The notes under the pieces are model-generated. The model saw nothing but the letters and a program-made list of their open reading frames with translations, ran no database searches and was not told the DNA's origin. 64,000 nt of DNA. It comes from Anaerotignum lactatifermentans DSM 14214. GTDB taxonomy: Bacteria; Bacillota; Clostridia; Lachnospirales; Anaerotignaceae. The position numbers were made by a program, and so were the translations under genes. Below are positions 52,299 to 60,655 of the stretch, one piece after another. The stretch is from assembly GCF_900142265.1 (NCBI RefSeq), contig NZ_FRAH01000005.1, positions 45,034 through 109,033 on the forward strand, given 5' to 3'. Every line of letters begins with the position of its first letter. Within the stretch, counting starts at the first letter, position 1.

Positions 52299-53930
52299 TT
52301 ACATCAAATGCAATTTTTTGCTCAGACGAATCAGTCTGCCGCCCATAGGAATGGACTGCAAATCTTCTTCCTGAATACCGCCAATAATCAGCATAATCAA
52401 GCCATAAACCACGATTGCCAATACAATGGCAACCAATGTGCAAAGGGTATTGCTAGGTACAAAGTGATACAGACCGAAGTATACACCCAATGCGGCAATA
52501 CCCATGACAATAGAGCCAAGGATAGGTTTTAACAAAATACGTTTGAAGTCAAAACGTACTTTCGTAATCCGTGACAGCATATAAACATCAAAGGTAGATG
52601 CCACCAGATAACAGCCTGTAGTGGACAGTACGGCGCCGATGATATTCAACGCAGGAATGGGGATTAAAATTGCGTTGAGGATTACTTTCATCACTGCGCC
52701 CAACAGTGCACCTACTACAGGTATTCGGATGTGTCCAATACCCTGCAAAATCCCGGTTGCTGTCTGGCACAAAGCCAGGAAAATAATAGAAATCGCACCA
52801 ACTGTCAGCAAAACGCCGCCATCGGAAGCCTTCGGGAACAGCATGGCAATGATCTGAGGTCCCAACACACCGATACCCACTGCCGCAGGCACAGAAATGA
52901 TCATGGAAATACGCATAGTCAGATTCATTTTCCGGTTCACCTGTTTCCGCTCACCCAAACGATTAGATGCCGCAATGCTGGGCAGTACCGCAGTTGCAAT
53001 GGATGAGGAAATGGCAACAGGCAGTGTTGTCAGTGTTACATATTTCCCGGAAAGCTGACCATATAAAACGGTGGCTTCTGTTTCGGAGTAACCGGAAGCT
53101 GTCAAAATCCGCATAACCATACCAATGTCGATGAGGTTGGTCATACTGAATACAGCGGTACCAACGATGATAGGCCAAGCTGTACCCATCAGCCGTTTTA
53201 CCAGTTCTGTTCTGGTTTCTTCATAAGGCTGACGACAGATTTTCGCTCGGCGCAGCAGATAAGGACGAATCATCATATAGCTGATGAACACGATGACCAG
53301 ACCTGCCAATGCGCCAATACCGGTACCCATGGTACCGCCGGCTGCACCCAATGCGATATTTTCCGTTTCACCTTCTGGAATAAACATACCTAAGAAGATA
53401 TATGCCAGATATACGCTGAAAAAGGCGTTAAAAATCTGTTCCACAATCTGAGAAATGGCTGTGGGCACCATGGTATTCATACCTTGGAAATAACCACGGT
53501 AAACAGACATGATGGCAACGATAATCAGCGTCGGACAGAGGGACAAAATACAGTAATAACTGTCTGGTGTTTTTACCAATGCCGCTGTCTGTCTAGCTGT
53601 CAGCGCCATCAAAATGGCAAAGATCGTGCCAAGAGAAGCAGAAACAATCAAAGAGGTCTGGAATACCCGATGGGCATTGCGGTACTGCCGCAGTGCCAAA
53701 CGCTCGGAAACCAGTTTGGAAATGGCTGCAGGCAGACCCGCAGAGGACAAAATCAGCAAAAAGGTATAGATATAATACCCCATACCATAGATGCCGTTTC
53801 CTTCGTCCCCCAGCATATTGGTCAGGGGCAGACGATAGACAAAGCCCAGGAAACGCACCAGCATCCCTGCCGATGCCAGAATCGCCGCCTGTTTTACAAA
53901 TGAACTTTTTCCTTTCGTTCTTGCCGCCAT
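52299..53930 (-). CDS. SpoVB/MurJ-like polysaccharide flippase
   Basis: The 543-residue membrane protein of the MOP superfamily has 14 hydrophobic segments. The start KQAAILASAGMLVRFLGFVYRLPLTNMLGDEGNGIYGMGYYIYTF lies at about 13-57 and is typical of the SpoVB/YtgP group. These proteins flip lipid-linked peptidoglycan or other precursors, in spore cortex synthesis (SpoVB) or vegetative growth (YtgP). Sequence alone does not tell which. It lies 29 bases after typA and ends at a terminator. Confidence 0.9.
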   Translation of the reverse strand: MAARTKGKSSFVKQAAILASAGMLVRFLGFVYRLPLTNMLGDEGNGIYGMGYYIYTFLLILSSAGLPAAISKLVSERLALRQYRNAHRVFQTSLIVSASLGTIFAILMALTARQTAALVKTPDSYYCILSLCPTLIIVAIMSVYRGYFQGMNTMVPTAISQIVEQIFNAFFSVYLAYIFLGMFIPEGETENIALGAAGGTMGTGIGALAGLVIVFISYMMIRPYLLRRAKICRQPYEETRTELVKRLMGTAWPIIVGTAVFSMTNLIDIGMVMRILTASGYSETEATVLYGQLSGKYVTLTTLPVAISSSIATAVLPSIAASNRLGERKQVNRKMNLTMRISMIISVPAAVGIGVLGPQIIAMLFPKASDGGVLLTVGAISIIFLALCQTATGILQGIGHIRIPVVGALLGAVMKVILNAILIPIPALNIIGAVLSTTGCYLVASTFDVYMLSRITKVRFDFKRILLKPILGSIVMGIAALGVYFGLYHFVPSNTLCTLVAIVLAIVVYGLIMLIIGGIQEEDLQSIPMGGRLIRLSKKLHLM

Positions 53931-53959
53931 ATTGCACCTCTTATCCCATTACAACAAGT

Positions 53960-55789
53960 TTATTTCCCGTGAATTCTGAATTTTCTGCGCTGGTTGCAGT
54001 CCAGGATTCTTTTCCGCATACGCAGGCTCACAGGTGTTACTTCCAGCAATTCATCATCGCTGATGAATTCCATGCACTGTTCCAAAGACATCTGGATAGG
54101 CGGTGTCAGACGCAGCGCCTCATCGGAACCAGAGGAACGTGTATTTGTCAGCTGTTTTTTCTTACATACGTTGATATCCATGTCATCTGCTCTTGCGTTT
54201 CTGCCGACGATCATACCTTCGTAAACTTTTACGCCGGCGCCGATGAACAGATCGCCTCTTTCCTGGGCGTTATACAGACCATAAGTGATAGCTTCGCCAC
54301 TTTCAAAAGCAACCAGAGAACCCTGAGAACGAGTAGGAATTTCACCTTTATAAGGTTCATAACCATCAAATACGGAATTCAGGATACCATTACCTTTTGT
54401 ATCTGTCATAAATTCACTGCGGTAGCCAATAAGACCACGAGCAGGAATGGAAAATTCCAGACGAGTGTATCCACCTTTTGCAGGATACATGTTTGTCATT
54501 TCGCCTTTTCTGCCGCCCAGTTTTTCGATGACATTACCTACAAATTCTTCAGGTACGTCAATGGTAACGGCTTCCATAGGTTCACATTTTTTACCGTCGA
54601 TTTCCTGGAACAAAACTTCAGGTTTGGAAACCTGGAATTCATAGCCTTCTCTGCGCAGTGTTTCAATCAGAATAGACAGATGCAGTTCCCCACGACCAGA
54701 TACTTTCAGCGCATCCATGGAATCTGTATCTTCTACACGCAGGCTGACGTCTGTATTCAGTTCTTTATACAGTCTGTCACGCAGATGACGGGATGTGACG
54801 AATTTTCCTTCTGTCCCCGCAAATGGACTGTCATTTACGGAGAATGTCATGGAAATGGTGGGTTCGGAAATTTTTACGAAAGGCAGCGCTTCCGGTTTCA
54901 AAGGAGAGCAGATGGTGTCGCCGATCATAATATCTTCGATACCGCTGAGTGCAACAATGCTGCCCACACTTGCTTCTTTCACTTCCACACGCTGCAGACC
55001 GTCAAATTCATACAGCTTTGTGATACGAACCTTTTTCTGTGTTTCTGTATTATGCATGTTCAATACCACCACTTCATCATTGACATGGATGGTACCGTTT
55101 TCGATTTTACCAACACCGATTCTGCCTACATATTCACTGTAGTCGATGGTGGAGATCAAAGCCTGCAGAGGCGCTTCTACATCGCCTTCGGGAGCAGGAA
55201 TATGGTTGATGATTGCTTCAAACAGGGGTTTCATATCCCCTTCTCTTGCTTCGGGATCTTCAGAAGCATAACCGCCTCTTGCAGATGCGAAAACAAAAGG
55301 AGAATCCAGCTGGTCGTCATTTGCATCCAGTTCCATAAACAGTTCCAGAACTTCGTCCACAACATCTGCGGGACGCGCTTCCGGTCTGTCCACTTTATTT
55401 ACACAAACCACAACGGGGTGATTCAGTTCCAATGCTTTGCGCAGTACAAATTTTGTCTGGGGCATAGGACCTTCAAAAGCGTCTACCACCAGTACAACAC
55501 CGTCTACCATTTTCAGTACACGTTCTACTTCGCCGCCGAAGTCCGCGTGGCCCGGTGTATCGATGATATTGATTTTTGTATCGCCGTAATGAACGGCAGT
55601 ATTCTTAGACAAAATGGTAATGCCGCGTTCTCTTTCGATATCGCCGCTGTCCATAACACGTTCCTGTACCACCTGATTGGAACGGAAAATACCGCTCTGG
55701 CGCAGCATCTGGTCTACCAGTGTGGTTTTGCCATGGTCTACGTGAGCAATAATCGCAACATTTCTGATGTTTTCAATTCTCTGTTTCAT
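53960..55789 (-). CDS. typA: GTP-binding protein TypA/BipA
   Basis: TypA is a ribosome-associated GTPase of the EF-G class needed for ribosome assembly and growth under stress and cold. The 609 residues start [20 protein letters not shown] (G1, about 9-28). [16 protein letters not shown] (G3) and [11 protein letters not shown] (G4) follow. Domains II, III and V come next and the specific C-terminal domain has [17 protein letters not shown] (about 546-562). The start has a weak purine-rich site (GGAGATGGAGAAATTAACTT). It begins a two-gene unit with the SpoVB-like flippase. Confidence 0.97.
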   Translation of the reverse strand: MKQRIENIRNVAIIAHVDHGKTTLVDQMLRQSGIFRSNQVVQERVMDSGDIERERGITILSKNTAVHYGDTKINIIDTPGHADFGGEVERVLKMVDGVVLVVDAFEGPMPQTKFVLRKALELNHPVVVCVNKVDRPEARPADVVDEVLELFMELDANDDQLDSPFVFASARGGYASEDPEAREGDMKPLFEAIINHIPAPEGDVEAPLQALISTIDYSEYVGRIGVGKIENGTIHVNDEVVVLNMHNTETQKKVRITKLYEFDGLQRVEVKEASVGSIVALSGIEDIMIGDTICSPLKPEALPFVKISEPTISMTFSVNDSPFAGTEGKFVTSRHLRDRLYKELNTDVSLRVEDTDSMDALKVSGRGELHLSILIETLRREGYEFQVSKPEVLFQEIDGKKCEPMEAVTIDVPEEFVGNVIEKLGGRKGEMTNMYPAKGGYTRLEFSIPARGLIGYRSEFMTDTKGNGILNSVFDGYEPYKGEIPTRSQGSLVAFESGEAITYGLYNAQERGDLFIGAGVKVYEGMIVGRNARADDMDINVCKKKQLTNTRSSGSDEALRLTPPIQMSLEQCMEFISDDELLEVTPVSLRMRKRILDCNQRRKFRIHGK

Positions 55790-55836
55790 AAGTTAATTTC
55801 TCCATCTCCATTCACTTTTCATACGTACATCATAGT

Positions 55837-55865
55837 ATTCTATCACAGCAGTTGTTTTGATGCAA
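55837..55865 (-). promoter_or_regulatory. Promoter of typA
   Basis: On the minus strand TTGCAT (55865-55860), a 17-bp spacer and TAGAAT (55842-55837) lie about 48 bases before the start. Confidence 0.7.
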
Positions 55866-55914
55866 TCAATGTACGGAAAAAAATGTCTATTTTCCGCGAT
55901 TTTTCGCACAAAAA

Positions 55915-55938
55915 AGCCCTGCGGCATACCGCGGGGCT
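55915..55938. terminator. Terminator of cspA
   Basis: AGCCCTGCGG and CCGCGGGGCT pair around a CATA loop, followed by TTTTTTG on the minus strand. It lies about 70 bases after the cspA stop. The long 3' untranslated part contains no other clear structure. Confidence 0.85.
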
Positions 55939-56009
55939 CTTGTGACTAACCGATGTTATATTATATTTCTCAATGCAAAACTGCATCAACGGACTATAAA
56001 TAAGATTGA

Positions 56010-56210
56010 TTAAGCCTTTACTACGTTTGCAGCCTGAGGGCCTTTTGCGCCCTGTACTACTTCGAATTCTACTTCCTGACCTTCTTCCAGAGTTTTGTAA
56101 CCATCAGCCTGGATTGCGGAGAAATGTACGAATACATCATCTTCGCCGGGAACGGAAATAAAACCGAAACCTTTTTCTGCGTTAAACCATTTTACTGTAC
56201 CTTTTTTCAT
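56010..56210 (-). CDS. Cold shock protein (CspA family)
   Basis: This 66-residue single-domain OB-fold protein is an RNA chaperone that binds single-stranded nucleic acid. RNP1 is KGFGFISV (residues 14-21) and RNP2 is DVFVHFSAI. It ends [16 protein letters not shown]. It is monocistronic with a strong promoter and a leader of about 45 nt, too short for the long thermosensing leader of E. coli cspA. Confidence 0.95.
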   Translation of the reverse strand: MKKGTVKWFNAEKGFGFISVPGEDDVFVHFSAIQADGYKTLEEGQEVEFEVVQGAKGPQAANVVKA

Positions 56211-56259
56211 TGATGAAATCCTCCTACTTGGAAAAAAAATAAAAATTTGTTACATCCCG

Positions 56260-56288
56260 ATACTACCATATATTTCTAAGAGTGTCAA
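56260..56288 (-). promoter_or_regulatory. Promoter of the cold shock gene
   Basis: On the minus strand TTGACA (56288-56283), a 17-bp spacer and TAGTAT (56265-56260). Confidence 0.75.
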
Positions 56289-56350
56289 TCTATATTTCCC
56301 CTTCAGAGTTTTCATTTATATTACATTGTACGACAAGAAAAGCCAGTATT

Positions 56351-57607
56351 TTAGGGCATTTGATAATTTTCGTCTTCCAGCAGGTTGCCTGCGGCGATAG
56401 CGCCTCTTGCCAGCTCGTCACAGCGCTCATTTCCGGGGTTATCTGCATGACCTTTCACCCATTGGAATGTGACCTGATGGCGCTCCAGCTGCACCAGCAA
56501 ACGTTCCCACAAATCCACATTGGAAGCTCTTTCCTTCTTATTGCGGTACCAGCCATTGGCTTTCCATTTTGTCACCCAGCCCTTTTGGATAGCATCCACC
56601 ACATACTTGGAATCGCTGTAAAGAGTTACCTGACAGGGTTCTTTCAAGGCTTCTAATCCTTTGATGACCGCCAATACCTCCATGCGGTTATTGGTCGTCA
56701 GGCGATACCCTTCCGATAGCTCTCTCTTGGTACCACCATAAATAAGTACCACGCCATATCCTCCTGCGCCTGGATTCCCAGAGCAAGCACCATCTGTATA
56801 AATCACGACTTTCTTCTGATCTTTGCTTTCTGCCTTTCTTTCGTGACTTTCCTTTTTCACTGAATTTCCCTTTTCTGCTGGAGCAGTCTGTTCTTTCTTA
56901 TTTTCCTTCAGACTTTCCTCCTTCAAAAATGCTTCTGCAATGACCAGATCTTCTTTGGTAGTGATTTTAATATTGCGATAGCTGCCCATAACTACCTTTA
57001 CCTGATGCCCCGCAAATTCTGCCACAGAAGCATCGTCTGTTCCCAAAAAACCATCTTTTTCCGCTTTCTCATAAGCATCGACGATAAGTGACCGCTGAAA
57101 GGTTTGGGGAGTCTGAATCTGCCACAATGTGCTTCTGTCCGGCGTTTCCACAGCCATACCATCAGCAGAGCAAACTTTAATGGTATCTTTTGCAGGCACA
57201 CCAATGACAGCGCCGCCATATGCCTGTGCCGCTGCAATACTATCTGCAATCATTTCTTCTGTGACAAAAGGACGCACACCGTCATGAATCAGCACAATAT
57301 CCGTATCTTCTCCCACAGCTGCCAATCCATTTGCCACAGAATTCTGCCGCTCCTTGCCGCCTTCCAATACAGCGGCAACTTTCTTCCAGCCGTAGTTATC
57401 CCAAAGATGCTGCACATCTTCCTTACCGTCTGCACTTGCCATCAGCAGGATGTTATCTACCAGCGGACTTTTTTCAAAAACATCCACTGTCCATGCCAGA
57501 ATTTCTTTTCCGCAAACGGGCAAAAACTGCTTGCTGACTGCTGTCTGCATTCGTTTTCCTTTTCCTGCTGCCATAATAATGGCTGTGCAGCGAAGTTTTT
57601 CCCCCAT
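56351..57607 (-). CDS. IspD-RNase HI fusion protein
   Basis: One 418-residue frame joins two enzymes. Residues 1-228 are IspD (MEP cytidylyltransferase): IIMAAGKGKRM (10-20), IHDGVRPF (107-114), TPQTFQ (166-171), and NIKITTKEDLVIAEAFL. Residues 229-266 form a Lys/Glu-rich linker. Residues 267-405 are RNase HI with the four catalytic acids Asp 272 (YTDGACSGNPG), Glu 310 (NNRMEV), Asp 332 (YSDSKYVV) and Asp 397, plus His 387 in KGHADNPGNE. Both active sites look intact, so the protein should make CDP-ME in the isoprenoid pathway and cut RNA in RNA-DNA hybrids. ATG 57607 follows AAGGAG. It lies after the PIN-TRAM gene, the usual partner of ispD. Confidence 0.93.
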   Translation of the reverse strand: MGEKLRCTAIIMAAGKGKRMQTAVSKQFLPVCGKEILAWTVDVFEKSPLVDNILLMASADGKEDVQHLWDNYGWKKVAAVLEGGKERQNSVANGLAAVGEDTDIVLIHDGVRPFVTEEMIADSIAAAQAYGGAVIGVPAKDTIKVCSADGMAVETPDRSTLWQIQTPQTFQRSLIVDAYEKAEKDGFLGTDDASVAEFAGHQVKVVMGSYRNIKITTKEDLVIAEAFLKEESLKENKKEQTAPAEKGNSVKKESHERKAESKDQKKVVIYTDGACSGNPGAGGYGVVLIYGGTKRELSEGYRLTTNNRMEVLAVIKGLEALKEPCQVTLYSDSKYVVDAIQKGWVTKWKANGWYRNKKERASNVDLWERLLVQLERHQVTFQWVKGHADNPGNERCDELARGAIAAGNLLEDENYQMP

Positions 57608-57622
57608 GGTCATTCTCCTTCC

Positions 57623-57656
57623 AAAAAACAGGAGGCGCAAATCTTCTTACGCCTCC
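57623..57656 (-). terminator. Terminator between the PIN-TRAM and ispD genes
   Basis: GGAGGCGTAA pairs with TTGCGCCTCC (one mismatch) on the minus strand, followed by TGTTTTTTGG. It lies 11 bases past the PIN-TRAM stop and 16 bases before the ispD start, and its T run abuts the ispD ribosome site. Confidence 0.75.
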
Positions 57657-57666
57657 CTTCTCTTTT

Positions 57667-58749
57667 TTAAGCCGCTGTTACCATTTTTGTAAAGATCATT
57701 CTGCCTGCGGCAGTCTGCAATACACTGGTCACCATAACATTCTTGGTTTCCCCAATGAATTTATTGCCGCCATCTACAACGATCATAGTACCGTCATTCA
57801 AATACGCAACACCCTGTCCAGGTTCTTTGCCTGCTTTGATGATAGTCACCTGCATTTCTTCCCCTGGAAGCACCACAGGCTTGATGGCATTTGCCAATTC
57901 GTTGATGTTCAGGACACGAACCCCCTGAAATTCCGCTACTTTATTCAAGTTAAAATCATTGGTTACTACAAAAGCATCCAAACTTTCTGCCATTTTCAGC
58001 AGCATGGAATCCACTTCCATAGGCTGAGATGTGGTAAATTCCTGAATTTCTACAGGAACCATCAGCTGTTTTTGAATTTCATTCAAAATATCCAGACCCC
58101 TGCGTCCTCTGTTTCGTTTCAGACCATCAGCAGAGTCAGCGATGTGGCGCAGCTCTTCCAGCACAAAATCAGGAATGATGATTTTTCCTTCAATAAAACC
58201 AGTCTGGAGCAAGTCCATGATTCTGCCATCAATGATCACACTGGTGTCCAGAATCTTTGGTCTGCCGTAGATTTCACTTTCCTGCTTCATGGGATTCTGC
58301 TGCATCAAAATACGCTGCAGATTTGTCACGTTGACCTCATCTTTTTTCTTTCTTGCCACGCGGAACCCCAGCACACCAAGCAGGATATTCAGCAGAACCA
58401 CAATGAATGTGCCCATAGGACCAAAGCCGCTGAATGCCAAACCAATCAGATTGGCAATAACCAAACCGATCAGGCAGCCAAAAACAGAAAAGACCAGTTC
58501 CTTTACATTCATTCTGGAAAGTTTTTCCTCTGTCTGGGATAAACGCTTCATCAGCAGATCTGTCACTGACGACGAGATAATAAAATAAAATATGAGTCCG
58601 AATAAAATTGCCACTCCTGCCGGCAAATACGCCACAAAACGGTTCGGGCTGCTGAAATGGAAAACATTCAGCTGCAGCACCAAGTGTACAATGGCAAACA
58701 TTGCCGCCGTAACCAACAAGCTGATAATGATTTTTAACAGTCGTTTCAT
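57667..58749 (-). CDS. PIN and TRAM domain membrane protein (YacL-like)
   Basis: The 360-residue protein has four hydrophobic segments in the first 135 residues. A PIN-fold nuclease domain (about 165-285) follows, with acidic residues in KILDTSVIIDGRIMDLL (Asp near 169) and DAFVVTNDFNLNKVAEF. A C-terminal TRAM RNA-binding domain (about 290-350) has PGEEMQVTIIKAGKEPGQGVAYLNDGTMIVVDGG. It fits Bacillus YacL, a putative membrane RNase or tRNA-modification-related protein whose substrate is not firmly known. ATG 58749 follows AGGAGGTGAG. It precedes ispD, as in many Firmicutes. Confidence 0.92.
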   Translation of the reverse strand: MKRLLKIIISLLVTAAMFAIVHLVLQLNVFHFSSPNRFVAYLPAGVAILFGLIFYFIISSSVTDLLMKRLSQTEEKLSRMNVKELVFSVFGCLIGLVIANLIGLAFSGFGPMGTFIVVLLNILLGVLGFRVARKKKDEVNVTNLQRILMQQNPMKQESEIYGRPKILDTSVIIDGRIMDLLQTGFIEGKIIIPDFVLEELRHIADSADGLKRNRGRRGLDILNEIQKQLMVPVEIQEFTTSQPMEVDSMLLKMAESLDAFVVTNDFNLNKVAEFQGVRVLNINELANAIKPVVLPGEEMQVTIIKAGKEPGQGVAYLNDGTMIVVDGGNKFIGETKNVMVTSVLQTAAGRMIFTKMVTAA

Positions 58750-58796
58750 CTCTCTCACCTCCTATTGCACCAAATTCGGCAGCCTATGATAAAAAT

Positions 58797-58840
58797 ACAG
58801 AGGGCACGTTCCTGATCCGTTCAAAGAAAATTCCCTCTGT
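58797..58840 (-). terminator. Terminator-like hairpin in the PIN-TRAM leader
   Basis: ACAGAGGG (58840-58833) pairs with CCCTCTGT (58804-58797) around a 28-nt loop, followed by ATTTTTATC on the minus strand. No minus-strand gene ends upstream, so it lies within the leader of the PIN-TRAM gene. It may be an attenuator. Confidence 0.5.
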
Positions 58841-58897
58841 CGCACGTTTTGCCTATGGCATCATTTGAAATTTTCATCATCGCTTTACCGTAATCAA

Positions 58898-58926
58898 AGT
58901 TTATCAACTTTTTTATGGTTTGACAA
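58898..58926 (-). promoter_or_regulatory. Promoter of the PIN-TRAM/ispD unit
   Basis: On the minus strand TTGTCA (58926-58921), a 17-bp spacer and TAAACT (58903-58898), about 150 bases before the start codon. The rest of the divergent gap 58750-59145 holds the hairpin at 58797, an inverted repeat at 59034 and the degV promoter. Confidence 0.5.
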
Positions 58927-59033
58927 GGTATCCCTTGGTATTTTTATGAAATTATTATATGAATCATCTTTCCTCGCTCGACAAAAAATACATCGCTGTA
59001 CGAAAAATCCCAGATTTTCCGCTGTTTTCCATC

Positions 59034-59056
59034 AATCTAGTTTTTTATACTAGATT
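59034..59056 (+). repeat. Inverted repeat upstream of degV (possible operator)
   Basis: AATCTAGT (59034-59041) and ACTAGATT (59049-59056) form a perfect 8-bp inverted repeat with a 7-bp AT centre. It ends 15 bp before the -35 of the degV promoter. An activator or repressor site is possible. Confidence 0.4.
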
Positions 59057-59071
59057 ATCCGTTATTGTCTA

Positions 59072-59100
59072 TTGCACTTCCTGTTTTCTTCTGCTATAGT
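59072..59100 (+). promoter_or_regulatory. Promoter of degV
   Basis: TTGCAC (59072-59077), a 17-bp spacer and TATAGT (59095-59100), 45 bases before the start codon. Confidence 0.7.
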
Positions 59101-59145
59101 AATAACAGCTAGTATTGATATCCATACAAGGAAAGGACGGACTTC

Positions 59146-60039
59146 ATGCATTCATTTCAAATTTTTAGTGACGGTGCCTGCGATTTGACTCTCGAGGCAC
59201 AAAACGCTTATCAAATTTCCACTGTCCCCTTCTATGTCTCTTTTGACGGAAAAACATATTTAAAGGAATTAAAAGAACTGACTTTGGACCATTTTTATCA
59301 CCATTTGATAGAGGAAAAAGGATTTCCGAAAACTTCTCTGCCTTCTGTCCACGACTTTGCGGAGGCTTTTACACCTGCACTTGAAGCGGGAAAAGACATC
59401 CTCAGCCTGCATATTACCCATACCCTCAGCGGTTCCATGCAGTCTGCACTGACGGCAAAGCTCATGTTGGAGGAAGAATTTCCTAATGCCAAAATACATA
59501 TTGTAGACAGTCACAATGCCACCGGCTCTCAGGCATTGCTTCTAATGGAAGCAGCACGAATGCAGCAGGAGGGAAAATCCCTAGAAGAAGTCGTTTCCTA
59601 TTTGGAACAAGCAAAAAAAGATACCCGTATCATATTTATGATTGGTGGTCTTACCCATTTGCAGCATGGCGGCAGAATCGGCAAAATTGCCGCATTATCC
59701 AGTAATATTTTGAAAATCAAGCCTATCATCGTATTGCGGGATGGAGAAATCCACGTGGGCGGTGCTACCCGCAGCCGTAAAAAAGGCATTGCAGAACTGG
59801 TAAAACTGACAGCTGAGCATTTCCAGAAATCCGGTGAAAATCCAGCTGATTACATTGCCATGGTTGGTACCACAGATGAAACGGAAGAAATTGCTCCTAC
59901 AGAAGCATTGCTCAAAGCAGAACTGCCGCAATTGGAGCTGGTATTCCCCCTTCAGATTGGCGCTACCATCGCCTCTCACACAGGTCCTGGCACCACAGGT
60001 ATTTGTATTGCAAAACGATATGAATGCTATTCTTTATAA
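59146..60039 (+). CDS. DegV family fatty-acid-binding protein
   Basis: DegV (FakB-like) proteins bind a fatty acid and, with a FakA kinase, can present it as acyl-phosphate for lipid synthesis. The 297 residues start IFSDGACDLTLEAQNAYQISTVPFYVSFDG (about 6-35). SLHITHTLSGSMQSAL (about 84-99), GGLTHLQHGGRIGKIAALSSNILKIKPI (about 167-194) and the last SHTGPGTTGI are the family marks. The first Asp-Gly-Ala-Cys departs slightly from the usual SDSxCD. FakA is not in the window. It is monocistronic on the plus strand with a promoter and terminator. Confidence 0.93.
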   Translation: MHSFQIFSDGACDLTLEAQNAYQISTVPFYVSFDGKTYLKELKELTLDHFYHHLIEEKGFPKTSLPSVHDFAEAFTPALEAGKDILSLHITHTLSGSMQSALTAKLMLEEEFPNAKIHIVDSHNATGSQALLLMEAARMQQEGKSLEEVVSYLEQAKKDTRIIFMIGGLTHLQHGGRIGKIAALSSNILKIKPIIVLRDGEIHVGGATRSRKKGIAELVKLTAEHFQKSGENPADYIAMVGTTDETEEIAPTEALLKAELPQLELVFPLQIGATIASHTGPGTTGICIAKRYECYSL

Positions 60040-60050
60040 ATTGCACAACA

Positions 60051-60089
60051 AAATCCCCCTTTTGATTCTATGAAAAAGGGGGATTTTTT
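60051..60089 (+). terminator. Terminator of degV
   Basis: AAATCCCCCTTTT pairs with AAAAGGGGGATTT around a short loop, and T residues follow. It lies 11 bases past the stop. Confidence 0.9.
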
Positions 60090-60307
60090 GTATGTTTCTA
60101 GGAAAGAATCGATGATTTTTTTTACACAATTCCCAGCATCTTTAATTTTTCTTAATTGTTTTTTCGATCACAGTATAAATACACCAAAAACACAAAGTGT
60201 TTTGCTAGGAAATACGGTAATTTTGTATAGAGTTGCAAAGTTTACGAAAAAATACATCAGAATAATTTTCCTTATTTTTCGTAAAATTTCTTAAGTTTTT
60301 ACCTATT
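60090..60307. other. AT-rich gap before the ribbon-helix-helix gene
   Basis: This part of the 340-base interval between degV and the next gene is about 70 percent A+T with runs of T. I see no gene, repeat or clear RNA structure in it. Confidence 0.5.
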
Positions 60308-60337
60308 TTCAAAACCTGTTTACCATTGTAATATAAT
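60308..60337 (+). promoter_or_regulatory. Promoter of the ribbon-helix-helix gene
   Basis: TTCAAA (60308-60313), an 18-bp spacer and a perfect TATAAT (60332-60337), 42 bases before the start. Confidence 0.55.
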
Positions 60338-60379
60338 ATTAGTACAGAATTTGAATTGCTTACATATGAGGTGAATTTT

Positions 60380-60568
60380 ATGGAAAAAGAAAAATTTGTT
60401 GTAAAAGTGAAAAAGAACTATGGCGAAACATCCGTTGTTTCTGCAAGACTTCCCATGGAAATCGTGAAAAAACTGGATCATGCAGCAAACAACACTGGAC
60501 GCACCAGAAACGAACTGATTCTTTTATGTATCGAATATGCCTTAACGAAATTAGAGGTAGAGGAATAA
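60380..60568 (+). CDS. Small ribbon-helix-helix (CopG-like) protein
   Basis: The 62-residue protein has the size and pattern of a ribbon-helix-helix DNA binder. A beta strand with TSVVSARLPMEIVKKLDHAA (about 16-35) is followed by a turn and a helix with GRTRNELILLCIEYALTKL (about 39-57). The N-terminus is Lys-rich. No toxin gene is adjacent, so it is not an obvious antitoxin. A free-standing regulator is more likely. ATG 60380 follows GAGGTG. A terminator overlaps its last codons. Confidence 0.8.
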   Translation: MEKEKFVVKVKKNYGETSVVSARLPMEIVKKLDHAANNTGRTRNELILLCIEYALTKLEVEE

Positions 60569-60590
60569 TATATTTCTCTGCCTCTTTTTG
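60553..60590 (+). terminator. Terminator overlapping the end of the ribbon-helix-helix gene
   Basis: AGAGGTAGAG (60553-60562) pairs with CTCTGCCTCT (60576-60585) with one G-U pair, and TTTTG follows. The left arm encodes the last residues of the protein. Confidence 0.75.
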
Positions 60591-60655
60591 TTTTCGTAAA
60601 TCTCATTAGGAAATATTTTAGTAAATTATTTTCTATTTTTTCTATTATATATGCA

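Noticed and set aside
58865..59053. 62-residue plus-strand frame upstream of degV
   Set aside because: No ribosome site, AT-rich content, and it covers the predicted promoter of the divergent gene and an inverted repeat.
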